Shown one piece after another: positions 48,593 through 59,028 of a stretch of DNA of 64,000 bases. Source of the stretch: Rhizoctonia solani (Eukaryota; Basidiomycota; Agaricomycetes; Cantharellales; Ceratobasidiaceae); the NCBI RefSeq assembly GCF_016906535.1, contig NC_057385.1, positions 248,001-312,000 on the forward strand. Reading direction: 5' to 3'. A program made the translations under genes and the position numbers. Positions within the stretch are counted from its first letter, which is position 1. Each line of letters starts with the position of its first letter. The notes below the pieces were generated by a model. The model ran no database searches. It saw only the letters and a program-made list of their open reading frames with translations, and was not told the DNA's origin.

Positions 48593-50291
48593 ATGGCGTC
48601 GCGGCGCGAGAATCGGATGGCAGCTGCGCAGAACGATGCGCTCATGGAGTTTGAGAATTGTGAGTTATTTATTCGATTTATTTGGCGCCCAGCTGATATC
48701 GGGTCAAGTCAAGAAGAAATATCTGCTCGTGAACAAGCATGTTACCAAACTCAACTCGACGCTGTCCGTCCGGGTCGAAGAGCTCAATGACCAGCTCGCC
48801 ATGCTCCAGCTTGAAAATATCCGCCTCCGTAGCGCCAACATTAGCTTGTCGGCCCAGTTGAAGCGAGAAAGGCAGCTAAAGGGGCGAGGCTCGGATCCCA
48901 AGACCGTAGCCTTAATTGATGCGGCAGTAAGTCCCATATTTCCACCAAAAAAATTACATGTTTATCATCGCATCCATCTCTAGACGACCGAAGCATTGCG
49001 ACAATTGACAGCGATCAGAAACGCCCTCGTCAATGGCAATAGCGGCCAACAATCACCTCCCACACGCTCTATCCCAACACCTCCTTCAACAAGCCCCGCG
49101 GCACGTATTGTGGGGCCTGTACATCCCGGTCAGAATACCCGTATCCCTGTGGCGCGAGCTCCTGAATTTCCACCGCTCGTTGAAAGCTCTGAATCGGCTC
49201 GTAGCGCTAAGAGTAGGAGACGTAGTTCAGGAGGCATGACGACAGATGAAGAAGACGCCGAAGCGGAACCTCGGATTACTAAGAGGACTAGTCACGGAAT
49301 ACCCACGCCCTCATACCTGGAATCTGAATCGGAGGCTGAACTTGAGTCTAAAGGTCGCCGACGGGCTGGAAGGCAGTCTGCGCTCTTGGCTCGAAATTCG
49401 GTGGTAGAAGAGGATACGGCCAGAGACAAGAGTCCCGTTGAGCTAACTGTGGAGGTACCTGTCAAGACAAAGTTCAAATCTACTCCCGCCGTCACAGAAT
49501 CTAAACGTAGCAAGCGAAAATTGGTCGAGAGTGAACCAGACGATGCGATCAAGTCCGTTGGAGTCATAGTTGATCTTCCTGACGAAGAGGAGGATTTCAA
49601 ACCTCAGCACACACGTCCCCGGGCAGTGAACAAGCTGCAGGATGTGACAAACTCTCCAAGGAAGACTGTTGGAAGGGCTAGAGAAAAGGGGAAAATCGTC
49701 GAGGATGATGATGAGGAACCTGGTAAGTCTGACTCATTATTGCTTTGGCTTACGAGTCTAACGCGCGCACTAGTCATGATAGGTGCATATATGGGCACTC
49801 CTGCTATCAACAAGACACAATTACCCGAGCACGACCGTTTATACCCACTGTGGCTCCGCCCTCAGGTCGTCTCACTCCAACGTCCGGGACGGATGAAGAC
49901 CCACTGTCGCGGCAGGGCGTGAACGACGAGCAAGGAAGAGCGTTAATTATGCGGAACCCAAACTTAATACGTATGTTCTCTACAACCACCTGTTTGGGAT
50001 ACTTGTACTAATTATTTGGATAGTAAAATGCGCAAACCGGCACCCGATGCCACCTCCTACGGCCGCTTCTCCCTTCCTACCTCTAAACCTCGCATCTCAA
50101 CTTCCATCCCACGAGAATCTTCACCCCCTCCTGAATCGCCAATGCCCCCACTTCTCGACCCTGAGACCAAAGTTGATGATGGAGTGACAGTCCGAGCTAG
50201 ACGACGAAGACCTACTAGCAGTGTTATTACGGATGACGACGATGGCGCGGAGGGATTAGATGCAGATGATGATTTATCCCTGGTCTTGTGA
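48593..50291 (+). CDS. SGO1: Shugoshin, centromeric cohesin protector
   Basis: Protects centromeric cohesin by recruiting PP2A. Six exons (48593-48659, 48709-48926, 48984-49721, 49815-49865, 49916-49970, 50024-50291) join in phase. The N-terminal coiled coil has FENFKKKYLLVNKHVTKLN and MLQLENIRLRSANISLSAQ, the Shugoshin_N pattern. The C-terminal basic Shugoshin_C motif RKSVNYAEPKLNTKMRKP is revealed only when the 50-bp intron 49866-49915 and the intron 49971-50023 are removed. Unspliced frames miss it. The central part is acidic/Ser-rich and low-complexity, as usual. The ATG at 48593 is the first in frame with the coiled coil. It lies 200 bp downstream of the ferric reductase on the same strand. 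Confidence 0.93.
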
Positions 50292-51856
50292 GGCGGAAGA
50301 GTGGAGGAAGGATTGCTGCGGATAGGAGACACTCGACCGCAGTTTAACCTGGTAATTAATTTCTTATTTCTTTTGCTTTTTTTCAGGAACATTGTGTTCT
50401 TGGTCAGATCGAACGGGGAAGAGTCTATGTTCTTGCTTTGGGCTGCGTTTTATTGCAAAAAGACCTTTGCATTCACTTTACTGTTGTTGTCTTCAACTTA
50501 TTGATCCCATCCACTGTTCTTGTTTTTTTTTTTTCGTTATTATGGTACTATTATGCGGTATGCTCAATTCTACTGGTATAGCCAATCAAATACGCCTTTT
50601 TTTTCTTTTGCACATTTAATCTAACCTGAAGTGGCCCATACGCTCGATTGTATTCTAGAAAGAGAATGATGAGTCACATTAGCGCCTTGAGCGCATACAA
50701 GTGGATAAAGAGCGCGAATCGGCCTCATCTCATACTCACCCTCATCTCGATTGGCTTTTCCCGATCAGAACCGGGGGGGGGTGACGAGATGACCTGGGCT
50801 CGGCCGGGCGTGGGGACACCCCTGACTCATTTTCACATGTAACTTGCAATTGTACTAATCAACCTTGCAATTGAGCCTGGGGGTGCCGCACGGATTCTTT
50901 GCGTGATGGTCGGATTTCATCTCGGTGTATCAAACGCGGTGAGGTTGCTTTGATACGGGCGTTATGATATATGTATATGAGTACCATGGGAATGGGAGAT
51001 ATGATATCTTTTCCATGATACCCGAACTCAAATGAACTAGAACTTGGCAGGTAGCGGTGTGTATCCATTCCATGCGCCAATTTCCGAACCTGTGGTGAGA
51101 ACTTCAGGACCTCGGAAATCGAAAGCGATGGAGAATCCCGTCATGCACCTCTAATAATGCACAGCTGGATAAGAGCACAACTAATAAGACCCCGATCAAC
51201 GCTTAAATGACTCTCCCAGAGCTGATTGTGCCTCGGTGTCGATCTTGATTTGAAATTAATTGAAAGAAGCGCTTGTATCTATGTATGCTTGCAAACCCCT
51301 TGGTCTTCAGATTCAGGGCTTTTGAGTTTACAAGATTGTCTGGCTGTACAGTCCCAGGATCTCAGGATATATTAGTTTGTATGGAACTAGTGTGTCAAGG
51401 GCGCAGTTTGATGTTCATTAAATGCAGGGTTGTATAGTGGGCTAGATGCGGATGAAGGCTGGTGATTCGGATCGCCCCTTTGATTGTCGGAGAATATATT
51501 GGTCTTTTATACTTTTACATATTGTAAAAATGTGCGAGCTGTACGCGTGTGTGTGTCCGAGTACTATAACAAACAATTGCATCTGGTCTTGGTCTGTTTC
51601 CTCGGCTAAATTCGGTTGCGTCTCGATGCTTTCAAACAATACAGTACCTTAGACTCACCTCACGGGGCATGTATCTTGATCGCTTAAAGTTGAATACATC
51701 AAATCAATGAAGCACAATGGTTTTTATTTATCGCTGCTCAAACAGACTATATCTGAAAAGTACTCGAGATGATATTTGGAGCATTTTCTATAGGCTGAGA
51801 CCATGTACCGAACCACCTATCCACAGATCCAACCCATTAGCCTTATAGTCCGGCTA
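50292..51856. other. Intergenic between convergent genes, with a short dispersed repeat
   Basis: No gene supported. Strings at 51199-51213 and 51218-51233 recur at 54102-54116 and 54134-54149. A T run occurs near 50522-50534. Confidence 0.45.
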
Positions 51857-52644
51857 CTAGTTGAAGAACCCTGTCCGAAAGATTAATTAGCTCGGGTATA
51901 TGCATTAATTCCTAACCAGCTCACAGTATTTGGCAGTATACAGTACTTGCACACTCTGTCCGGCCTTGCACGATGAGGGAGGCTGACCACCTTGAGTATC
52001 TACGCGGAAAATATACTTGGACAAGTTTCCAGAGGTATTCTCAAGCTCAAGCCAGTCGACATTCTGAGAGCCATCGGGCGAAGGAGCCCCCTTGACACAA
52101 GGATAGTTTTAGTTTTTGTTCTCATCATAATGGTCCACACCTACCCCAGTCTTCTTGGCAACTACGTATCCATGTCCACTTTGACCAAAATCGAACTTGG
52201 GAGCGATGCCTCCGCTCTGGGAAATAAAATAATGATGACCAAGGAAATGTACGTAAGGGCCAAGGAAAGATTCGATAAGGTCCCATCGCCCTTTTACGTT
52301 GTATGCATATTCATGAATGTCCCTGAACAGTTCTAGGTCGGTTTTGGTGAGGCAGCTGATATCAAGGAGCTTTGCGACGGCCCCGGCTGAGGCGTAGGTC
52401 CCTGTTGCACCGCAAGTGTAGTTCTAAAAAATTAATCAGTGCAAGCGCATAAGGTAGCTAAGTTGCTTCGTACTTGTGTGCCATATCCAAGAGCGATGTA
52501 TTTAGCCTTAGCGCCACTGGGAACGCTGATGCCACTGGGAAGAGCGAGGTTCACGCCCGAGACATCACACTCATAAGATTGCTGAGCCGGAGCAGCCAGG
52601 ACCGTGGCTACGAGTGCGAGAGCCGTAGAAAGATAGAACCGCAT
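51857..52644 (-). CDS. Secreted DUF3455 protein
   Basis: Small secreted fungal protein of unknown role. Four exons: 52474-52644, 52145-52423, 51925-52090 and a 14-nt last exon 51857-51870, with introns of 50-54 bp. The signal peptide is MRFYLSTALALVATVLAAPA. DUF3455 features are AKYIALGYGTQNYTCGATG, YASAGAVAKLLDIS, LGHHYF, GIAPKFDFGQ, SQNVDWLELE, and the C-terminal VDTQGGQPPSSC then VLYTAKYWFFN. An in-frame stop near 52105 lies inside the third intron. The family is often induced or expanded in plant-associated basidiomycetes; activity is unknown. Plus-strand frames here are its antisense shadow. Confidence 0.9.
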
Positions 52645-54442
52645 GATTTATCAAAAACGAGGAGCTAGTGGACTCTGGATAGTTGAACGGTGGATATATA
52701 AACAGACGTACCAATTCAGGCTACTTATATGCTTCCCCTGCCCCGTTCATGGGTAAAAATATAACGTTAAGCCCAAGACATTTTGCTCATGAACTAGAGC
52801 ATCTATTTACGTTCGAAGATCAAGGCCGCGGACATCATGAAAAAACCTTGCACGAGTCGTACATGTCGTGAGAATATGTCCCTCGGGGTTGTTGGTTGGA
52901 CACTTCTCAAAGTCTTGTGAGCTTCTGTACGTTTAGATGATTGTTAAAGATGTCAGAAAATCACGTAACTCATACTCACCAGTAGCCTACGCGGAAGTTC
53001 TCGGTTTCCCCCAGTCAGAAGTGGAATCACCGCGGCTCGCGGTTGAGGCTTGGCCCATGGGTATGTAGCAGATGGGCAGGTTCGTGGATCACAGAGTTGG
53101 ACAAGGAATCATCAACTATGTGGTAGGAACATTTATTACCCAGTATAGACGTGGGAATACTATAATGGATGGAGATAAGTCGAGAATAGAGCGTTGACTC
53201 CGGGCTAGCGCTGGGCGGCAATCGTTACTCAACGTTGTTATTGTATCGCTGTTGTGACAGGTCTCTGCTAAAGGTTATGGGGTTCTTGAGAAGATGTTCA
53301 TCGTATAATATCAATCCAACCCGGGAATATCGTATAGAAAACTAGAGGTGTTAGAGAATCTTCCCGAAGTGTCTACTTAGCCTGATAAACAAGTGCAAGG
53401 GTGTTCTGAATCATACATTGTGGTACTAGCAATAGTAGAACAATTACGACAACATAGTAGAAGGGATTGGACTTAGCATTATTCGAAATATGGGGTATCA
53501 ACACATGTAGTATTCTGGGAGGTAGATTCAACTTCTCATTTCTTCGTGCAAGCCGAGCTAAAGTTGGAAGTAGGCTGGACTTGGATATACCTAATTTCTA
53601 TTTCACTGGTATGATGGTAGCGATATCTGGTCTCAAACTCGGATGTCGCCATCGGGCCATACCGAGCGCGCTCGGGATGCAGTTCGGCGAGGGTGTGGAT
53701 CTACTTCTCATGTGTTTTTACCTGAATCGTGATAAATTAAATACATAATAGATGACTTACTTTATGCTTATGCTTAGGCCTGTTTTCAGCGTTGTATAAC
53801 ACTTCACCCACAACAGCATGCCCGTGACGAAGTTGGGTTTCTATTTGAAAGGCAACATGGGCCACGCAATCCCAGAAGGGTGATATTATTCTAGGTTGAC
53901 ACCTTTTCTCCGGAAGCTAGGTTTTAATCGCTCGAAGAATGGGACCAATCACATCGTGGGGATGGGATAGGAGAACAAAATGGCTAAAATAATCCAGGAA
54001 ATGTAGCTGGGTCACAGTCAACACGGCAAGAAATAACTTTGGATAGTCATAAGGGTGGTGGCTAAAGAGCTTAAGCTTGATTACCATAATCTAGTTGACT
54101 GACGCTTAAATCACTCGTCGACCACGTGATGGGAGAGCTGATTGTGCCTTTGGAGAGTGGGTTTGAAATACATATGTTTGTATCCAAGACTGGCTGGGGT
54201 CCTGTCAACCCGAGGCGGGATCTCCACCACCACAGCCAAGCCATGTGAAGCCGTTGTCTCCTGAATCTAGTCCTGGTCGGCCATTTTCCTGGGGTCCCAA
54301 ACTCTTGGAACGTTGGGAATTGTGACCCGTATCAAGTTGGAGTTAGTATAAATCATTGGGTAAAAAGCGAGTGGTAGAGCATCCTCCTTCGGACGGATAC
54401 CTGCTGCGCTTGCTCTCTTATTCCTGGAATACTCCTTTCACA
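52645..54442. other. Intergenic between divergent DUF3455 and CTR genes
   Basis: Promoter interval of both genes. The frame at 53467-53748 has no domain. The second copy of the short dispersed repeat is at 54102-54149. Confidence 0.5.
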
Positions 54443-55269
54443 ATGGACCATGATCATGACTCGATGGGAGGGAGCTGCACTGTGAGTTCGCGAAATTATC
54501 TCTCGCCCTCTTGATCTGTGATTAATGTCCACCGTTATAGATGAATATGGTACGTTGGCCCACCACAGCTCCTTACCCAGCTTGTATTCTTACTTTACGA
54601 ATGTCAGCTTTGGAACTGGCAAACTATCGACGCTTGCTTTGTCTCTGCTCAGTGGCATGTTCGGTCCAAAGGTATGCCGGTTCATCCTCCATAGCTGAAG
54701 TTGAAGTAAATGAGCGATTTTGGCGCATGAATAGTCGGATTTGCGTTCTCAGTTATTGGCGTCTTCCTCATAGTTCTTGGGATCGAGGCCTTCAGGCGAA
54801 GCGCTCGGGATTATGACCGCTGGGTTACAACGCAGAAAAAGATACGACTCAACAATAATTCTTCGTTGACGCAGTAAGTCCTTGCTCGTCGTCATCCAAC
54901 GCAATCATAACTCATAAACTATCAGTTGGGATCTGAGGCCTACATGGAATGAGCAAGTTGTCCGTGGGCTGTTTTATGGAGTACAATTCAGTGCTGCCTA
55001 TATTCTAATGCTTATTGCGATGAGCTACAAGTGAGTTATTTATGCGTATATTGTGGGACTCAGTACTGATGTCTACTATTTTGTAGCGGATTTGTGTTAT
55101 TTGCTATCTTCCTGTGAGTCTTGAGCTCCCTTATTATACTCATACATCCATGACTCATATTTTTGCTAGGGGAGGCTTTGTTGGGTATACTTTATTTGGA
55201 GGGGATACCTTTGAACTAGGAGCGACCAGTGATGCTGCGGCGGGAGGACATAGTAGCGCCTGTTGCTAA
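54443..55269 (+). CDS. Ctr-family copper transporter
   Basis: High-affinity Cu(I) permease of the plasma membrane or vacuole, acting as a trimer. Seven exons: 54443-54481, 54541-54549, 54608-54671, 54735-54873, 54926-55030, 55087-55113, 55170-55269; protein about 160 aa. The ectodomain starts MDHDHDSMGGSCTMNM with a Met/His cluster. TM1 is FAFSVIGVFLIVLGIEAF. TM2 carries the MxxxM copper motif in LMLIAMSYNG. TM3 carries the GxxxG packing motif in GGFVGYTLFGG. The C-terminus ends HSSACC, a typical Cys copper-binding end. The second exon is only 9 nt (Met-Asn-Met), and all introns are GT-AG. No frame break was found. Confidence 0.95.
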
Positions 55270-56637
55270 GTATGCCCCAAAGTTTTACGGGCGCGAACGT
55301 ACTTGCGTGCTTTGAACGATGGACTGTGATTCTCTCCTTTGTATAGTAACATATTGATGTGACCCCTGGTCGGAATTGAGTTGCCGATACTTTGACACGA
55401 AGTTTAGTTATGTTCCCATAGTGGCAATCAGGACGAGCGATGCTGTACATGGAGCATATAAGAAGGTTTATCCGGAATTAATTGTATGGTCAGCTCATCT
55501 GTGCGGGTATGGCCTCGCAAACCCAGAATTGAATAATTCAGTCATCACGTTCCTGCCTAGTATGGGCAGGTGGCGCTTACGCTTAGACAAAGTCATGTGT
55601 AGCTGACCCAGAGCTACTGTGTATCATTTGCGTAATTTGATTACAATACTGTCAGAATCAATTGAACGGTCGGGGGTCATGTGTATACGTTATCGTGTTG
55701 ACGCATGGTCCTTTACAACACCAGTGCTTCTTTCCAATTATGTACCGTAACCATAACCATCCGGCAATAGAAATGAAACCGTGTATGTACAGCACAACGC
55801 CCTTATCTGTTTCTGGTATCTCTCGTATGGCGAGTGGATAAGTAACATAGAGGTTATAACCTATACATTTAAAACCACCACATCCAGAGTAGATTTGCCC
55901 ATACGATGTAAATGAATAAATGATGACTTCGTTCTGATTCAAAAACTAGAATAGTGAACTTACTTGGCTATCATTCCCATTCAATGTAGATTTCATACGG
56001 TACATTCATAAGTTCCCTGGACCAGAAAGCTCGGTCTAAGTAGGCATATGCCAAAGTACAAGACTACAAACTCGCAAATATGCAAATTCGGGTGCTTATA
56101 ATGCCTTCTCGTGATGCAATCGATCAAAATTACAACTCGGTCAAACTCTTTTATTTGACTGTGATAATATATGCATTCTGCTGGTAATCGCAAACTAAGT
56201 TTGCGACTGGGGGAATTTGCAACCGTCCTTCTTGGGTTGATCCTGTATAGCATCAGACATGTGACTTGGCCAACCGATACAGCTTCCTTTTGACCGCAGT
56301 CAAGTCCTGTCTCTCACGTCAACCACCGCTTGTTCAGGGAACCGCTTCTTCAGCTCTTGGCATAACTCTCAACATAGGTATATCGATAGGCTTACCATGC
56401 CAGTTGCGGTAGGATCGATACAGATACATCACCGTCCCGCGCGTTGCGCGCGTTGCGATCAACACAGCACTACCTTCTCTCCGTCTCTAAGTCTACATAT
56501 ACAATGAATCTATTCTCTGCACTTATATATCTGTATGAACTAGCTCAAGCACTCTAACTTTGACTCTCCTTGGCTATCTTGGTTCTTTCTCGTTATCCAC
56601 TTTCCTTTAATTTGGTCACTCAACTCAAGTCTGATCC
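55270..56637. other. Intergenic, no supported gene
   Basis: AT-rich; short frames only (55166-55450, 55376-55606, 55658-55942, 55993-56253), none with a domain. Confidence 0.5.
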
Positions 56638-57318
56638 ATGACGAAAACAAAAGAATACGAATACGAGCTCCAAAGCTTTCCCAATAGCCTTCTTATTACC
56701 GAAGAAATCTCCCATCGCCGATTTATAGCATCATATATCACATCTTTAACTCTCACATGTTCTAGCGCCGCCGCCTCTGCCGGAACATTGTTGCCCCTCA
56801 CCATTCCAATCTGCGCGTTCAAAGCGAATAAAATAAGAGTACATCGAAAGCAGCTCAAGATGGTTCGGATAGAACTTCAAAGAAGATGTCTTTCGCCTAT
56901 GGAAAAACGAAAACGAGACGTTCTTGTCCCAGTTGCTGCAGCATTTACGATATATGCCATCACCTTCGGTATTGCGGATGCAATCGATATTGTTCCAGAG
57001 GGTTTCCAAGAAGCTTTGCACGACAAGATAGAAGGACTTTTCGGGGTCGCAGATGGGGTAAGCGTTTAACATTCGGGTACTTAATGCAAGTACTGACAAT
57101 GTCCTGAAGAGCGGGGGATTAGATAAAGTTGGAAACACTTATGAATCGTTTATCCTGGCCGAGGCTGCTACACCTTTGACCAATGCACTTGTACAGCATG
57201 GGTATAAGCCAGGGTGTCCACCACCACTACCTCCAAGGCCGGTAAGTCTGCTTTTTTGACGATCTGGAATTTTTGTTAAATCATTATTTGCGATCGGCAG
57301 ATGAAGAAAGATCAGTAA
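56638..57318 (+). CDS. Small hypothetical membrane-associated protein
   Basis: Not recognised. Three exons (56638-57057, 57110-57241, 57301-57318) join in phase, the last encoding only MKKDQ. Residues 30-60 are hydrophobic (ITSLTLTCSSAAASAGTLL and PLTIPICAF), followed by a basic stretch (KIRVHRKQLKMVRIELQRR) and a second hydrophobic segment (VAAAFTIYAITFGIADAI). The C-terminus is proline-rich (GCPPPLPPRP). The topology suggests two helices with a cytosolic basic loop. The three clean GT-AG introns argue for a real gene. Confidence 0.65.
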
Positions 57319-57867
57319 AGAGACGATTTATTATTGCCTTGGATTGATCGAACGTAGAGATCATAATTTGCCCATCATCAAATTTGGTGCTCAAATGGCA
57401 CGAGGTTCTTGCTGATTCACCGGGATCATGTCAGCATACATGTTGTATGTTACTACATGGCGGGAGTAAAGGACGCCCTCCTCCTGCCATATTGAGCTCT
57501 ATATGTTTACATAGATTTTTTTTACTAAATTCTTAGAGTTCTATTCATGTATTTATTCTATTTATTGATAACATTATCACAGCTATCTTGTATGTTGGCG
57601 TCTTTTCGCCATATATGCATTCCACTCTTGGTATAGCCTGAAATTTTCTAGCCTACAGCATGATGGTCGCTTGTCTACGAAATATGGATAAAATATAGAT
57701 GTGTAGCAGCCGATAGTTATACCAGGCCTGGGCTATGAGAAGACGCCAAGTTTAATGTCGACTTCGAGCTAGACTCATGCCAAGGACCCAACAAGGCTGC
57801 AAAAGGTAAACGAAGGATTTATTTATTCATCCGACCGTACATGCAAATTCAAATATGCCCTTAATTT
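57319..57867. other. Intergenic between convergent genes
   Basis: AT-rich 3' region; nothing recognised. Confidence 0.5.
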
Positions 57868-59028
57868 TTACTGGTATACACGAAGAGCGGCAATGTCCCA
57901 GTATGCGTTCTTGAACGCAGACGGGTTGTTATTGACATAGTCTAAAGAGCATGATGAGTTTTCAATTCGGATCAACGAGGGCGAGGTCAAACTTACCAAC
58001 ACAGGTCCCTGGGCACCCAGAAGACCCATAGACACTACCGGCCCAGTCCCCACAGAAAGTCAAGTTGATGATGATATTATTGGGACCGAACTTGCTATCG
58101 AGGTCACAACTGGAATTGACAAATGCAGCGAATGGGGTCCCCCATGAGGATGTGTTGATGGAGCCCGAGCCGTTCTTGACTTGAGCAGGAACGGTAGCCG
58201 AGTTACGAGGCCAGAACCAGACTTTGATGTACGTCTTGGTCCGTTCCATCGCGTACCACCCGCCGCCGTTAGCATTGAATTGCGGGCCGTACGAGTTGGC
58301 GAGAGGATTCCTGACACCACAACCTGTGTTGCTGTTGACTTGCCAATTGCAGTCGGTACTAGTCGTAGTCCTAACATTTTGGAACGGATAAGTTTAAATG
58401 AGAGATAATGTTGAGACAAAAATCTTACCCGGTCTGGTCACGGATGACAGGTTGAGTGCAACCAGGGGTTGTATGTAGGGTTGCAGCATTGGGTGCTTGG
58501 TCATTAACACCCTCGATAATGTCGATCTCGCCGTCCGATGGCCAGCTGACAGTCGAACTCGTGGTCCTGTGGAGAATTATTAGATGCGCATATATCATTG
58601 GTTTTACATCCACCTACCAGTATGCCGGCCAGGTGCCACATCCTTGAGGCATATGCCTCACGTCCATAATCTGGACATGATTATCCCATTGCTTCTTGCT
58701 AATGATACGAACGGAATTTCGCCCTGCTCCAGAAGCACTGAGCGTCGTGGTATAGTCAGCGCGCAGTATGAAAGTATTCCCATTCGCATATGTAAGATTG
58801 AGGCGCTGGGCGGTTGATTGATCAACATAACTTTGTCGGGTTGTGAGTCGGCGCACATCAATACAAGGACGAGGGAACCTACTTGACGCGCCCATGAGTA
58901 GGGTCAGCGATGGCTTCATGATTGAATCCGGATAAGAAAGAAGATCCAATAAATGTGTCGGTAACGCCATACGTCGCGGCACGAGCGACAGAGGAGATGG
59001 CTAGAGTTATAAATGACAGGGCGAGCAT
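57868..59028 (-). CDS. Secreted GH16 endo-1,3(4)-beta-glucanase-like enzyme
   Basis: Glycoside hydrolase family 16 enzyme acting on beta-1,3 or mixed-linkage glucans, possibly in its own cell wall. Start ATG 59028; the signal peptide is MLALSFITLAISSVARA. The N-terminus has TYGVTDTFIGSSFLSGFNH. The substrate-binding region is MDVRHMPQGCGTWPAYW, and the catalytic motif DGEIDIIEGV holds nucleophile and acid/base Glu. Then NAATLHTTPGC follows. The C-terminal part has GGGWYAMERTKTYIKVWFW and NLTFCGDWAGSVYG, and ends AYWDIAALRVYQ. At least four introns of 50-60 bp join in phase. Several Cys suggest disulfides. Confidence 0.93.

Noticed and set aside
53467..53748. 93-codon frame
   Set aside because: No domain, no splice context and atypical composition.
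54367..54400. tRNA-like string AGTGGTAGAGCATCC
   Set aside because: Resembles a D-loop, but no B-box, no cloverleaf and no acceptor stem follow; it lies in the 5' region of the Ctr gene.
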